DNA from: Pseudomonas sp. DG56-2
Lineage (GTDB): Bacteria; Pseudomonadota; Gammaproteobacteria; Pseudomonadales; Pseudomonadaceae
Assembly (NCBI RefSeq): GCF_004803755.1
Contig: NZ_CP032311.1
Coordinates: 4,480,501-4,544,500 of the forward strand
Direction of reading: 5' to 3'
Length of the DNA stretch: 64,000 nucleotides
The notes under the pieces were generated by a model, which worked only from the letters and a program-made list of their open reading frames with translations, was not told the DNA's origin and did no database searches. Made by a program: the position numbers and the translations under genes. Position 1 is the first letter of the stretch, and each line of letters begins with the position of its first letter. Positions 47,267-62,600 of the stretch are shown here, in pieces.

Positions 47267-48312
47267 TAGCTGTCCGTCTGCCCTACCGACACCAGCTCAA
47301 CAAGCTCGCGCACCACTACGGTGGCAAAGCATCCGGCCGGCAGGACGAATTCCAGTTGCAGAACATCAGGCTCGGGATAATGCCACGTCAGACCGCCAAT
47401 GGGCAGTCGCAGGATACGACGTTCTTGAGCCATGCCCGCCCGCGCCAGCCATTGGCACAGCGAAGCGTGCTGTTCGCCGAGACGTTGTTCCAGTTCGCCA
47501 GGGGCGCCACTGGTAGCTGGCAGCCCCTCGCCCCACATCGGACCGGTGGGATGCACGTCAAGAATTGCCAGACGCGGATCGGAACACTCCGCCTCGCCCG
47601 CCGGGAAAAAACTGCGACTGTCAGTAAAGGCCAGAAGATCACCGATCTGAGCGTGCTGCCAACTTCCGTCGGCCACCCGTTGCGCCAACACCTGATTGAA
47701 CAGGTAGCTGCGCGCGCTGGAAAGCAGTCGCGAACGCACGTTGCGCTGTTCTGGCAAAGCCTGGCGCCCAGCCCAGTCACGGGCGTCATGAATGTTGCCG
47801 CCTTCGTGACCAAAACGCTGGATACCGAAATAGTTGGGGACGCCCTGACTGCGCAATTGCTCCAGGCGTGCATCCAGGGCTGGGTGATCGGCGTTCAGAC
47901 CCGTCAGGCGCAAGGTGAAGCCGTTGGCTGAATGCGCGCCACGCTGCAGCTTGCGTGAGTGCCGGGTGCGTTTGAGGATGCCCAGGGTCTCGTTTTCGGC
48001 CGCGCCAAGATCCGGGTCGGCCTTGCCTGGCAGGTGCAGACTGAACCATTGACGGGTCAGTGCCTGGCGATCCTTCAGACCGGCGTAGCTGATATTGCGC
48101 AGCGGTACACCGGCGGCCCGGGCCAAACGGCGCGCGGCCTCCTCAGTGTTTAGATTGCGCTTCTCGACCCACAACCACAGGTGTTCACCGTTACCGGACA
48201 GCGGGATGTCCAGCACCTCATCGACCTGAAAGTCTTCCGCGGTGGCTTTGAGAATAGCGTTGCCGAGTACCGGGCCCGACGCGCGCGGGCCTAACAGTTG
48301 CAGTTCATTCAT
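47266..48312 (-). CDS. truD: tRNA pseudouridine(13) synthase TruD
   Basis: Pseudouridine synthase for U13 of tRNA-Glu, TruD family, 348 residues. The catalytic Asp lies in [13 protein letters not shown] (about residue 80); a second domain insertion (TRUD) follows with NYFGIQRFG. The start overlaps the ispF stop by four bases and the stop overlaps the surE start, so ispF-truD-surE are translationally coupled. Confidence 0.96.
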
Positions 48313-48782
48313 GCGGGCAGCAACAAGGCGACAGCGTGTACGGCAATGCCCTCCTCGCGACCGGTGAAGCCAAGCTTCTCGGTAGTGGTGGCCTTGACGT
48401 TGACCTGATCGAGCTCGACCTGCAGGTCCAGAGCAATCAGTTCACGCATGGTGTCGATGTGCGGCGCCATTTTGGGTGCCTGGGCGACAATAGTGGCGTC
48501 GACATTGCCAACCTTCCAGCCTTTGGCCTGAACGATATTGAGCACATGGCGCAGCAATACACGACTGTCGGCGCCTTTGAACTGAGGGTCGGTATCGGGA
48601 AAGTGCTTACCGATGTCACCCAGCGCCGCAGCCCCAAGCAAGGCATCGCTCAGGGCGTGCAACACCACGTCGCCATCGGAATGGGCCAGCAGCCCGAACT
48701 TGTGCGCAATGCGCACCCCACCCAAGGTGATGAAATCGCCTTCCGCGAAGCGGTGCACATCGTAGCCGTGGCCAATACGCAT
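48309..48782 (-). CDS. ispF: 2-C-methyl-D-erythritol 2,4-cyclodiphosphate synthase IspF
   Basis: Zinc-dependent enzyme of the non-mevalonate isoprenoid pathway, 157 residues. Metal ligands lie in GHGYDVHRF (Asp8, His10) and in the [20 protein letters not shown] segment (His42). ISPF family length is typical. No free Shine-Dalgarno precedes the ATG: the bases directly before it are the T-tract of a terminator-like hairpin. The gene is followed by truD in the series leading to rpoS. Confidence 0.95.
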   Translation of the reverse strand: MRIGHGYDVHRFAEGDFITLGGVRIAHKFGLLAHSDGDVVLHALSDALLGAAALGDIGKHFPDTDPQFKGADSRVLLRHVLNIVQAKGWKVGNVDATIVAQAPKMAPHIDTMRELIALDLQVELDQVNVKATTTEKLGFTGREEGIAVHAVALLLPA

Positions 48783-48811
48783 AAAAAAACGCCCTGATTG
48801 AGTCAGGGCGT
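48783..48811 (-). terminator. Terminator hairpin abutting the ispF start
   Basis: On the minus strand ACGCCCTGA-CTCAA-TCAGGGCGT is followed by TTTTTTT and then immediately by the ATG of ispF. It lies 48 bases past the fghA stop and should terminate that unit. The stem holds the only purine-rich sequence (AGGG) near the ispF start. Confidence 0.88.
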
Positions 48812-48858
48812 GATTCTACCTGCTTTGCCGGGCATTAGGCTGATTTGTAAGACGGTGC

Positions 48859-49707
48859 CTACAACAAACCCAGTGCCACTCCATGATGGCGCAAATGCTC
48901 ATCGATAAAGCTGGCGATGAAGTAGTAACTATGGTCATAGCCTGGCTGCATGCGCAGATCCAGTGGATGGCCTGCCGCTTGCGCGGCCTGGATCAATGCC
49001 TGTGGCTTGAGCTGGTTTTCAAGAAAGTCGTCACGATCCCCCTGGTCCACCAGCAGCGGTAAACGCTGTTGAGCCTCGGCTATCAACACACTGGCATCCC
49101 ACTCGCGCCAGCGCGCCCGATCTTCGCCCAGGAAGCGCGAAAATGCCTTCTGTCCCCATGGGCAATCCATTGGATTACTGATCGGTGAGAACGCCGACAC
49201 AGAGCGATAACGCCCAGGATTGCGCAGCGCACAGACCAACGCTCCGTGCCCACCCATCGAATGCCCACTGATCCCGCGCAGATCGGAGGCTGGAAAATGC
49301 GCCTCGACCAATTTTGGCAGTTCCTGCACAACATAGTCGTGCATGCGATAGTTCTGCGCCCAGGGCTGCTCGCTGGCATTGAGGTAGAAACCGGCCCCCA
49401 GGCCAAAGTCCCAGGCACCCTCCGGATCTGTCGGCACTTGCGGCCCACGAGGGCTGGTGTCAGGCGCAACGATGATCAACCCCAACTCGGCGGCAAGCTT
49501 CTGTGCCCCAGCCTTCTGCATGAAGTTTTCGTCCGTGCAGGTCAGGCCGCTAAGCCAATACAGCACGGGCAGCTTGCCGCCATGCTCTGCCTGAGGTGGT
49601 AGGTAAACGGCAAACACCATGTCGCAACCCAGCACTTCGGACCGGTGGCGGTAGCGCTTGTGCCAGCCACCAAAGCTTTTCTGGCAGGAAATGTTTTCCA
49701 GGCTCAT
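48859..49707 (-). CDS. fghA: S-formylglutathione hydrolase FghA
   Basis: Esterase-D family serine hydrolase of 282 residues, releasing formate and glutathione from S-formylglutathione, the second step of glutathione-dependent formaldehyde detoxification. The nucleophile motif is GHSMGGHGAL (Ser about 148), and a C-terminal His lies in GYDHSYYF. It starts eight bases after the adhC stop, so the two form an operon with the divergent LysR regulator upstream. Confidence 0.96.
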   Translation of the reverse strand: MSLENISCQKSFGGWHKRYRHRSEVLGCDMVFAVYLPPQAEHGGKLPVLYWLSGLTCTDENFMQKAGAQKLAAELGLIIVAPDTSPRGPQVPTDPEGAWDFGLGAGFYLNASEQPWAQNYRMHDYVVQELPKLVEAHFPASDLRGISGHSMGGHGALVCALRNPGRYRSVSAFSPISNPMDCPWGQKAFSRFLGEDRARWREWDASVLIAEAQQRLPLLVDQGDRDDFLENQLKPQALIQAAQAAGHPLDLRMQPGYDHSYYFIASFIDEHLRHHGVALGLL

Positions 49708-49715
49708 GGCTAACC

Positions 49716-50885
<1,170 letters not shown>

Positions 50886-50934
50886 TTAATAATCCGGGCA
50901 AAGACAAAACATTATTGCCATACAGGGATAATCA

Positions 50935-51831
50935 ATGAGCAGTCGCTGGGAAGGGATCGATGAATTCGTCGCGGTGGCGGAGTCAGGCCAGTTCACTGCA
51001 GCAGCCGAGCGTTTGGGGGTTTCGTCCTCGCATATCAGCCGCCAGATCGCCCGACTGGAAGATCGCCTGCAAACTCGCTTGCTGTACCGCAGCACACGAA
51101 AAGTGACCTTGAGCGAGGCCGGACAAACCTTTCTTCAACACTGCCAGCGCCTGCAAGATGGCCGTGAGGAAGCGCTGCGCGCCATCGGCGACCTCACCAG
51201 TGAACCCAAGGGGTTGCTGCGCATGACTTGTGCGGTGGCCTATGGCGAGCGCTTCATTGTTCCGTTGGTAACGCGATTCATGGCGTTATACCCACAGTTA
51301 CGAGTCGATATCGAACTGAGCAACCGCACCCTGGACCTGGTCCATGAAGGCATGGATCTGGCCATTCGTCTGGGCCGTTTGCAGGACTCGCGCCTGGTCG
51401 CCAGCCGCTTGGCTGCGCGACGCATGTATGTGTGCGCATCGCCTGCCTACCTCGAGCGTTACGGGCGTCCGCACAGCCTTTCGGAGTTGGCACGGCATAA
51501 TTGCCTGATCGGCAGCTCGGATGTGTGGACCCTGCAACAGGACGGCCGTGAGCATGCTCTGCGGGTACAGGGCAATTGGCGCTGCAACAGCGGCCAGGCG
51601 GTGCTGGACGCTGCATTGCAAGGCATAGGGTTGTGTCAGCTTCCGGATTACTACGTATTGGAACACTTGAAGACGGGCACATTGGTGTCGCTGCTTGAGG
51701 CCCAGCAACCACCCAACACCGCGGTCTGGGCGCTGTATCCACAGCAACGGCACCTGTCACCGAAAGTACGCAAGCTGGTGGATTATTTACGCGAGGGGTT
51801 GGCGCGTCTACCCGAGTATCGCGCGGGCTGA
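50935..51831 (+). CDS. gfnR: LysR-type regulator of the formaldehyde genes (GfnR-like)
   Basis: LysR-family protein of 298 residues with an N-terminal HTH (FVAVAESGQFTAAAERLGVSSSHISRQIARLE) and an effector domain from about residue 88. It is divergent from adhC-fghA, 106 bases away, matching gfnR in P. aeruginosa, which controls formaldehyde detoxification. AGGGAT lies six bases before the ATG. The symbol rests on context. Confidence 0.85.
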   Translation: MSSRWEGIDEFVAVAESGQFTAAAERLGVSSSHISRQIARLEDRLQTRLLYRSTRKVTLSEAGQTFLQHCQRLQDGREEALRAIGDLTSEPKGLLRMTCAVAYGERFIVPLVTRFMALYPQLRVDIELSNRTLDLVHEGMDLAIRLGRLQDSRLVASRLAARRMYVCASPAYLERYGRPHSLSELARHNCLIGSSDVWTLQQDGREHALRVQGNWRCNSGQAVLDAALQGIGLCQLPDYYVLEHLKTGTLVSLLEAQQPPNTAVWALYPQQRHLSPKVRKLVDYLREGLARLPEYRAG

Positions 51832-51876
51832 AGCAGCTCCCGCGTATTCAGGGAAAACTTCGCTTATGGGCAGTTA

Positions 51877-51905
51877 CGATCGCAGGCAAGCCCGCCGCTA
51901 CAGAC
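51877..51905. repeat. REP-like element
   Basis: TCTGTAGCGGCGGGCTTGCC (reverse reading) closely matches the Pseudomonas REP core GCGGGCTTGCCCGCGA. It lies in the short gap between the convergent gfnR and ispD genes, a usual location for REPs. Confidence 0.75.
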
Positions 51906-51913
51906 GGGGGCTT

Positions 51914-52621
51914 TCAGCAGCGTTTGGCCCAGCGCTGGCGCAACCATTCCAGGTCTTCCGGTCGAGTGACCTTGATGTTGTCACTGCGCCCTTCGATCAA
52001 GCGCGGTGCCTGTCCGGCCCATTCGATGGCCGAGGACTCATCGGTGATCGCCACATCCGCCACCAGGCTATCAGCCAGCGCCCGATGCAAAGTGCCCAAA
52101 CGAAACATCTGCGGGGTGTACGCCTGCCAAACAACGCTGCGATCAATGGTAGAACTGACCCGGCCCTTACCATCGGCGCGCTTGAGCGTATCGCGCGCGG
52201 GCACCGCCAGCAGCCCGCCAACCGGGTCGTCAGCAAGTTCAAACAGCAGCCGATCAAGGTCGCTGCGCGCAAGGTTCGGCCGAGCGGCATCGTGTACCAA
52301 CACCCAATCGCTGTCGGCAGCACCCTGTGCGTGTAACAGCAACAAGGCATTGAGCACCGAGTCGGCGCGCTCCAAGCCTCCAGCGGCACGCTGAATGCGC
52401 GGATCGCTGGCGCAACGCAGGCTAGGCCAATAAGGGTCGTCAGCAGCAACACTGACCACCACCCCTTTTACGCAGGGATGGTCGAGAAAACAGTCGAGGC
52501 TATGCTCGAGAATGGTCTGCCCGCCCAATTGCAGGTACTGCTTGGGACGGTCGGCAGCCATGCGGGCACCAACGCCCGCAGCAGGAATCACGGCCCAGAA
52601 GGCCGGCAAGGTCTGGTTCAT
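51914..52621 (-). CDS. ispD: 2-C-methyl-D-erythritol 4-phosphate cytidylyltransferase IspD
   Basis: Cytidylyltransferase of isoprenoid synthesis, 235 residues. The CTP-binding segment is IPAAGVGARMAADRPKQYLQL near residues 12-32, and VLVHDAARPNL is also present. It overlaps ftsB by four bases at its start. It is separated from ispF by the adhC-fghA module, whereas the two are adjacent in many gammaproteobacteria. Confidence 0.95.
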   Translation of the reverse strand: MNQTLPAFWAVIPAAGVGARMAADRPKQYLQLGGQTILEHSLDCFLDHPCVKGVVVSVAADDPYWPSLRCASDPRIQRAAGGLERADSVLNALLLLHAQGAADSDWVLVHDAARPNLARSDLDRLLFELADDPVGGLLAVPARDTLKRADGKGRVSSTIDRSVVWQAYTPQMFRLGTLHRALADSLVADVAITDESSAIEWAGQAPRLIEGRSDNIKVTRPEDLEWLRQRWAKRC

Positions 52622-52896
52622 TGGGCAAGCTGGTAGAGGGTTTCACCCTCCTTGACCATACCCAGTTCGTGGCGAGCCCGTTCTTCGACGGTTTCCATAC
52701 CTTTCTTCAACTCCAGTACTTCAGCATCAAGCACACGATTACGTTCCAGCAGCCGCTCGTTCTCGGCGTGCTGTTCCGCAATTTGCTGCTTGAGTTCGGT
52801 GACATGGGCCAGGCTGCCATTGCCCACCCACAGGCGATACTGCAGGCCACCGAGCAGTAGGAGCAGGACGAGGAACAACCAATAAGGACTGCGCAT
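52618..52896 (-). CDS. ftsB: Cell-division protein FtsB
   Basis: 92-residue divisome protein joining FtsL and FtsQ. A single membrane helix covers residues 4-20 (PYWLFLVLLLLLGGLQYRLW), followed by a coiled coil (VTELKQQIAEQHAENERLLERN). The start at 52896 (MRSPYWLF) is chosen over the longer frame. It overlaps ispD by four bases and lies 163 bases downstream of eno. Confidence 0.93.
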   Translation of the reverse strand: MRSPYWLFLVLLLLLGGLQYRLWVGNGSLAHVTELKQQIAEQHAENERLLERNRVLDAEVLELKKGMETVEERARHELGMVKEGETLYQLAQ

Positions 52897-52948
52897 CAGG
52901 GTATCCAGTGGAAAAAGACCGCCGCCTGTACAGGGCACTGATGGCACG

Positions 52949-52970
52949 AAGCCTGACCGAAGCCAGGCTT
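52949..52970 (-). terminator. Hairpin between eno and ftsB
   Basis: AAGCCTG and CAGGCTT arms with a CTTCGG-containing loop when read on the minus strand; there is no T-run, so it may only attenuate transcription. Confidence 0.4.
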
Positions 52971-53058
52971 TGTGTACACAGACCTGCTGCACAAGTTGCT
53001 GAACAGTCAGTATGGCTGCTCAGCTAACCTTGGCTGCTGTCTTTTTACCATCTCTTGC

Positions 53059-57001
<3,943 letters not shown>

Positions 57002-57252
57002 TTAAAGCGGTCAGTGCCGCCGGGGAAAGCGAAGGAAGGCCGAAGCCCCCGATCACCTGCGTCAATCACAGTGCCACTTAAAAAACTGCCGCGCCTGGAC
57101 AGACCGGGGGCTTTAGACCCGGTACGGAGCTCGCTACACATTTTTAGAATCGCCCAGCAAAAAACTGCTTGGTAATCGGCAATTACTGCGGTTCTGAGGG
57201 AAGCCACAGAAGTTGTATCAAGAAGGGAGCGTAGTCTACCGGAATGTCCCTT

Positions 57253-58539
57253 TCATCTCAAACCTTGCTCACTCGTCGGTAGACACCAATTCAAATCGGC
57301 GCCCTGCCGACTCAAGACCGGCAGGTTGGCGACAGCCACCAATTGGTCGTCACAATAGAGCAGCGGCAACCGCGAACGAACAAAAGCCGGCACCTCCAGC
57401 TCGTTGAGCAAGCGTTTCAGATCACGTCGACCTCGCCCGTGTACAAGCAATGACTCACCGCCCTGGCGGTAGGCAATGTGCAATACACCCTGCGGCAACG
57501 TGCCGCTGAGGCTGACCTGGCCATTTCCACTCAACACCAGCGCTTCGTTCGGAGCGCTCCACACCTGCGGCCCCTGCGGCGCTTTGAGCCAGTCTCCAGA
57601 AAGCCACCAGACACGTTCATTGCTGCGGTGCAGTTCCCCGTCGGTGAGCCGCCACACCGGGCGGCCATCGCCTGCTGCATCACGTAGCGCCTCCCAGCCT
57701 GCCCAATGCCTTGCATCCGGCAGGCGTGTGCGCTGCGCCATCCAGTATTGCAATGCATTACGCTGACGAGCGGGAGACAAACTGCGCATGACGCGCAGAT
57801 CCAGAGACGCCAATCCGAGCCAGTCATAGGCGTTCGCCGTCGAGGCAAGTGCCAGATCCTGTCGCGCCAACTCGTCGAGCAAGCCTTGGGCCTCGCTCAA
57901 ATGCTCCGCTGTACGTGCAAGGTTCTGCGCAACTTGCGGCCAACGTTGACGCAAGGTCGGGAACACTGCGTGACGCAGGTAGTTGCGTGAGTACTGCGTA
58001 TCGCTGTTACTCGGATCCTCGACCCATGTCAGCTGATGTTCTCGGGCGTAGGCCTCCAGTGCTTTTCGCGAGACATCGAGAAAAGGTCGCAGCAGCACGC
58101 CTTGCCCCAGCGCGCGCTGAATCGGCATTGCCGCCAAGCCTCGCACCCCCGCCCCGCGCAGCAAACGAAACAGCAGGGTTTCCGCCTGATCTTCACGGTG
58201 CTGGCCGGTCAGCAACACTTCTCCAGGCCGCAACGCAGCGTTGAAGGCGGCATAACGGGCGTCTCGGGCAGCCTGCTCAAGACTGGCACCGGCGCTCACC
58301 TCGACATGGATGACCTGCAAGTTAACGCCCAGCCCTTCGCACAGCTGCTGGCAATGGCTTGGCCACGCCTCAGCGACAGCCTGCAGGCCGTGGTGAACAT
58401 GGATGGCGCGAATGACGGGCTTATGCGGCAGGTTCGCCAACAGATGCAAAAGGACAGTGGAGTCCAGGCCGCCGGAGAAGGCGACACACCAGGAAGGGGC
58501 ACTTAGCCAGGGAGAAAGCTTGCTGCTCAGATCAATCAT
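57253..58539 (-). CDS. tilS: tRNA(Ile)-lysidine synthase TilS
   Basis: ATP-dependent enzyme placing lysidine on C34 of the CAT-anticodon tRNA-Ile. The PP-loop SGGLDSTVLLHLL is near residue 22; a central ATP-binding domain and a C-terminal domain follow, ending GRGRRDLKRLLNELEVPAF. The length of 428 fits the family. It lies between accA and pyrG on the same strand. Confidence 0.95.
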   Translation of the reverse strand: MIDLSSKLSPWLSAPSWCVAFSGGLDSTVLLHLLANLPHKPVIRAIHVHHGLQAVAEAWPSHCQQLCEGLGVNLQVIHVEVSAGASLEQAARDARYAAFNAALRPGEVLLTGQHREDQAETLLFRLLRGAGVRGLAAMPIQRALGQGVLLRPFLDVSRKALEAYAREHQLTWVEDPSNSDTQYSRNYLRHAVFPTLRQRWPQVAQNLARTAEHLSEAQGLLDELARQDLALASTANAYDWLGLASLDLRVMRSLSPARQRNALQYWMAQRTRLPDARHWAGWEALRDAAGDGRPVWRLTDGELHRSNERVWWLSGDWLKAPQGPQVWSAPNEALVLSGNGQVSLSGTLPQGVLHIAYRQGGESLLVHGRGRRDLKRLLNELEVPAFVRSRLPLLYCDDQLVAVANLPVLSRQGADLNWCLPTSEQGLR

Positions 58540-58560
58540 CGGCGCAGGCTCGGCAGTGAT

Positions 58561-58582
58561 CGCGGGGCCATGGAGCCCCGCG
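58561..58582. repeat. Palindrome between accA and tilS
   Basis: CGCGGGGC-CATGGA-GCCCCGCG lies between the accA stop and the tilS start without a T-run. Confidence 0.45.
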
Positions 58583-58593
58583 AAACGCTCAGA

Positions 58594-59541
58594 TCAGAGC
58601 CCGTAGCTCATCAGACGATCATAACGGCGCTTGAGCAATGTCTCGTTGTCGAGCTTCTTGAGCATGTCCAACTGCTCGATCAGTTCGCCACGGATGCTCG
58701 CGGACATCTTCGCCGGATCGCGATGGGCACCGCCCAAAGGCTCGGCAATGACTTTATCGACAATACCCAGGCCCTTGAGGCGCTCGGCAGTAATCCCCAT
58801 GGCCTCGGCGGCATCAGGCGCCTTCTCAGCGGTTTTCCACAGAATCGATGCGCAACCTTCCGGCGAAATGACCGAATAGGTCGAATACTGCAGCATGTTC
58901 AACTGATCGCATACGCCGATGGCCAACGCACCGCCGGAACCACCCTCACCAATAACGGTGGCGATGATCGGGGTTTTCAGGCGAGCCATGACGCGCAGGT
59001 TCCAGGCAATTGCTTCGCTCTGGTTGCGCTCTTCAGCGTCGATACCCGGATAAGCACCTGGGGTGTCGATGAAGGTCAGGATTGGCATCTTGAAACGCTC
59101 GGCCATTTCCATCAGGCGACAAGCTTTGCGGTAGCCCTCTGGACGTGGCATGCCGAAGTTGCGGCGAACTTTTTCGCGCACTTCACGACCTTTCTGATGA
59201 CCAATGACCATGACTGGCTTGTCGTCCAGGCGCGCAATACCACCAACGATTGCTGCGTCATCGGAGAAGTGCCGATCGCCGTGCAGTTCGTCGAACTCGG
59301 TGAACAGGTGATCGATGTAGTCCAGGGTGTACGGACGACGAGGATGACGCGCCAGGCGGGCAATCTGCCAACTGGTCAGGTTGCCGAAGATGCTTTCGGT
59401 CAGGGTGCTGCTTTTGTCTTGCAGACGGGCGATTTCATCGCCGATGTTCAGCGAGTTGTCATTACCCACCAAGCGCAGCTCTTCAATCTTGGCTTGCAGG
59501 TCAGCAATCGGCTGTTCGAAATCCAGAAAATTCGGGTTCAT
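58594..59541 (-). CDS. accA: Acetyl-CoA carboxylase carboxyltransferase subunit alpha
   Basis: Carboxyltransferase alpha subunit for the first committed step of fatty-acid synthesis; works with AccB, AccC and AccD. 315 residues from [16 protein letters not shown]. The acyl-CoA-binding [15 protein letters not shown] segment is intact. The ATG at 59547 would add two residues only. It lies 98 bases after dnaE. Confidence 0.97.
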   Translation of the reverse strand: MNPNFLDFEQPIADLQAKIEELRLVGNDNSLNIGDEIARLQDKSSTLTESIFGNLTSWQIARLARHPRRPYTLDYIDHLFTEFDELHGDRHFSDDAAIVGGIARLDDKPVMVIGHQKGREVREKVRRNFGMPRPEGYRKACRLMEMAERFKMPILTFIDTPGAYPGIDAEERNQSEAIAWNLRVMARLKTPIIATVIGEGGSGGALAIGVCDQLNMLQYSTYSVISPEGCASILWKTAEKAPDAAEAMGITAERLKGLGIVDKVIAEPLGGAHRDPAKMSASIRGELIEQLDMLKKLDNETLLKRRYDRLMSYGL

Positions 59542-59639
59542 AGGCATCCGTCTTGGGTCTACGGCCAGGCGGCCGGCCGGTTGATCCGTTTGGCGCCCTA
59601 CCTTAAGGGATCAGGCGCATTCAGGTCGAGATTAAAAAT

Positions 59640-62600
59640 TCATCGATATTGCAAAAAGACGTTCTCACGCCCGAACTGGTCACGCAGGGCTTGAATCAGG
59701 CCATCTGCCGGGTCGATCCGCCAGCCTTCTCCAAACTGCAGCATCGCCTTGGCATCGCTACCGGTGTACTCCATGGTAATCGGGCAGGCACCACGATGGC
59801 GCTTGAACAGCTCGCCCAGCCAGGTGAGACGATCGCCCTTGAGGGCATCGCTGTGCACTTTCAGGCGCAGGCTCTCGGCCAAATTGGTCCGCGCATCTTC
59901 CATGCTCATGACCCGTTTTACCCGCAGGCGCAAACCACCGGAGAAGTCATCATTGCTGACTTCACCTTCGACGACGACCATCGCATCGGTCTGCAACAGG
60001 GGCTGGGCAGCCATGAACGCATCGGCGAACAACGAGGCCTCGATCCGCCCGGAGCGGTCATCAAGAGTGACAAAGCCCATCTTGTCACCCTTTTTATTCT
60101 TCATCACCCGCAGCGCAATGATCATGCCGGCTACCGTCTGCGTGTCGCGGGCCGGTTTCAGATCAATGATGCGCTGGCGGGCAAACCGACGGATCTCGCC
60201 TTCGTATTCGTCGATCGGGTGCCCGGTCAGGTACAGGCCCAGGGTGTCCTTCTCGCCTCGCAAGCGCTCCTTGAGGGTCAACTCCCGTGTATTGCGGTGC
60301 TTGGCGTAGACATCCGCGTCTTCTTCCACAAACAACCCGCCGAACAAGTCGGCGTGGCCGCTATCGGCGGTACGGGCAGTCTGCTCGGCAGACTTGATCG
60401 CTTCCTCCATGGTCGCCAGCAACACCGCGCGATTGCGGTCGACGTTCGCCTGGTAAGCCTTGAGCTCATCATGGAAATACGGCCCCAAGCGATCCAGGGC
60501 GCCGCTGCGCACCAGGGCATCGAGCGTGCGCTTGTTGATGCGTTTGAGATCGACACGCTCGCAAAAGTCGAACAGGTCCTTGAACGGCCCGTTGCGCCGC
60601 GCTTCGACGATAGCCTCTACCGGCCCCTCGCCCACGCCCTTGATTGCGCCGAGCCCGTAGACAATTCGGCCGTCGTCGTTGACCGTGAACTTGAAGTCGG
60701 AAGAGTTAACATCCGGGGCATCCAGGCGCAGCTTCATGCTGCGAACTTCCTCGATCAGCGTAACGACCTTGTCGGTGTTATGCATATCCGCCGACAGCAC
60801 TGCTGCCATGAACGGTGCCGGGAAGTGGGTTTTCAACCATGCGGTCTGGTAAGACACCAAGCCATAGGCTGCAGAGTGAGATTTGTTGAAGCCGTAGCCC
60901 GCGAACTTCTCCACCAGATCGAAGATGTTACCCGCCAGATCTGGGTCGATATTGTTGGATGCACAACCTTCGATGAAACCGCCACGCTGCTTGGCCATTT
61001 CCTCGGGTTTTTTCTTACCCATGGCCCGACGCAGCATGTCCGCACCACCGAGGGTGTAACCAGCCATGACCTGGGCAATCTGCATCACCTGTTCTTGATA
61101 CAGGATGATGCCGTATGTGGGCGCCAGTACCGGTTTGAGGCCTTCGTACTGATAGTCGGAATGCGGATACGCAAGCTCTGCGCGACCGTGCTTGCGGTTG
61201 ATGAAGTCATCAACCATCCCCGATTGCAGCGGGCCGGGACGAAACAGCGCCACAAGTGCAATAAGGTCTTCCAGGCAGTCGGGTTTGAGCTTTTTGATCA
61301 GCTCCTTCATGCCCCTGGACTCAAGCTGGAACACCGCAGTGGTTTCCGCCTTTTGCAACAGGTCGAACGTTTTCTTGTCATCCAGCGGGATGAAATCGAT
61401 GTTCAGGTCTTCCAGCCCCTGCTTGGCCTGCTCGCGGTTGATGGTCTCCATCGCCCACTTGATGATCGTCAGCGTGCGCAGGCCGAGGAAGTCGAACTTC
61501 ACCAGACCAGCGGCTTCAACGTCATCCTTGTCGAACTGGGTGACCAGGCCGCCGCCTTCTTCATCACAGGCAATCGGCGAGAAGTCGGTAAGCTTGGTCG
61601 GTGCGATTACCACACCACCTGCGTGCTTACCGGTACCACGGCAGACACCCTCAAGCTTGAGGGCCATGTCCCAGATTTCCTTGGCGTCCTCGTCGGTCTT
61701 GAGGAAGTCGCGCAACACTTCTTCCTGCTCGTAGGCTTTATCCAGCGTCATGCCTACTTCGAAAGGAATCATCTTCGACAAGCGATCAGCCAAGCCATAG
61801 GACTTGCCCTGCACCCGCGCCACATCGCGCACCACCGCCTTGGCAGCCATGGTACCGAAGGTAATGATTTGACTTACCGCGTTACGACCATAGGCATCGG
61901 CCACGTACTCGATTACCCGGTCGCGGCCGTCCATGCAGAAGTCGACGTCGAAGTCGGGCATCGATACCCGTTCCGGGTTGAGGAAACGTTCGAACAGCAG
62001 GTCGTAGGCGAGCGGATCGAGATCGGTGATCTTCAGTACATAGGCGACCAGCGAACCTGCACCCGAGCCGCGACCAGGCCCCACGGGCACGCCGTTGTTC
62101 TTGGCCCATTTGATGAAGTCCATAACGATCAGGAAGTAGCCGGGGAACCCCATCTGGATGATGATATCCAGCTCGAATTTCAGGCGATCGAGGTAGACCT
62201 GGCGCTTTTCCTCGTAATCGGGCGTGGTCTCTTTCGGCCACAACACCGCCAGGCGCTCTTCCAGCCCCTCATGGGAAACGTGGCGAAGGTAGTCATCGAT
62301 GCCCATGCCATTGGGGGTGGGGAAATCAGGTAGAAAATGCTTGCCCAGTTGCACTTGGATGTTGCAGCGCTTGGCAATTTCTACCGTGTTCGCCAACGCA
62401 TCGGGCAGGTCGCTGAACAGCTCGGCCATTTCTTCCGGGCTTTTCAGGTATTGCTGGTCGCTGTAGTTGCGTGAACGGCGCGGGTCGTCCAGGGCACGGC
62501 CTTCGCCGATACATACGCGCGTTTCATGGGCGTCGTAATCCGACTGCTTGATAAAACGCACATCGTTGGTCGCAACCAGCGGAGCATTCAGCTTGTCGGC

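Noticed and set aside
59649..62333. 894-codon frame on the plus strand
   Set aside because: Antisense to dnaE, without any family motif.
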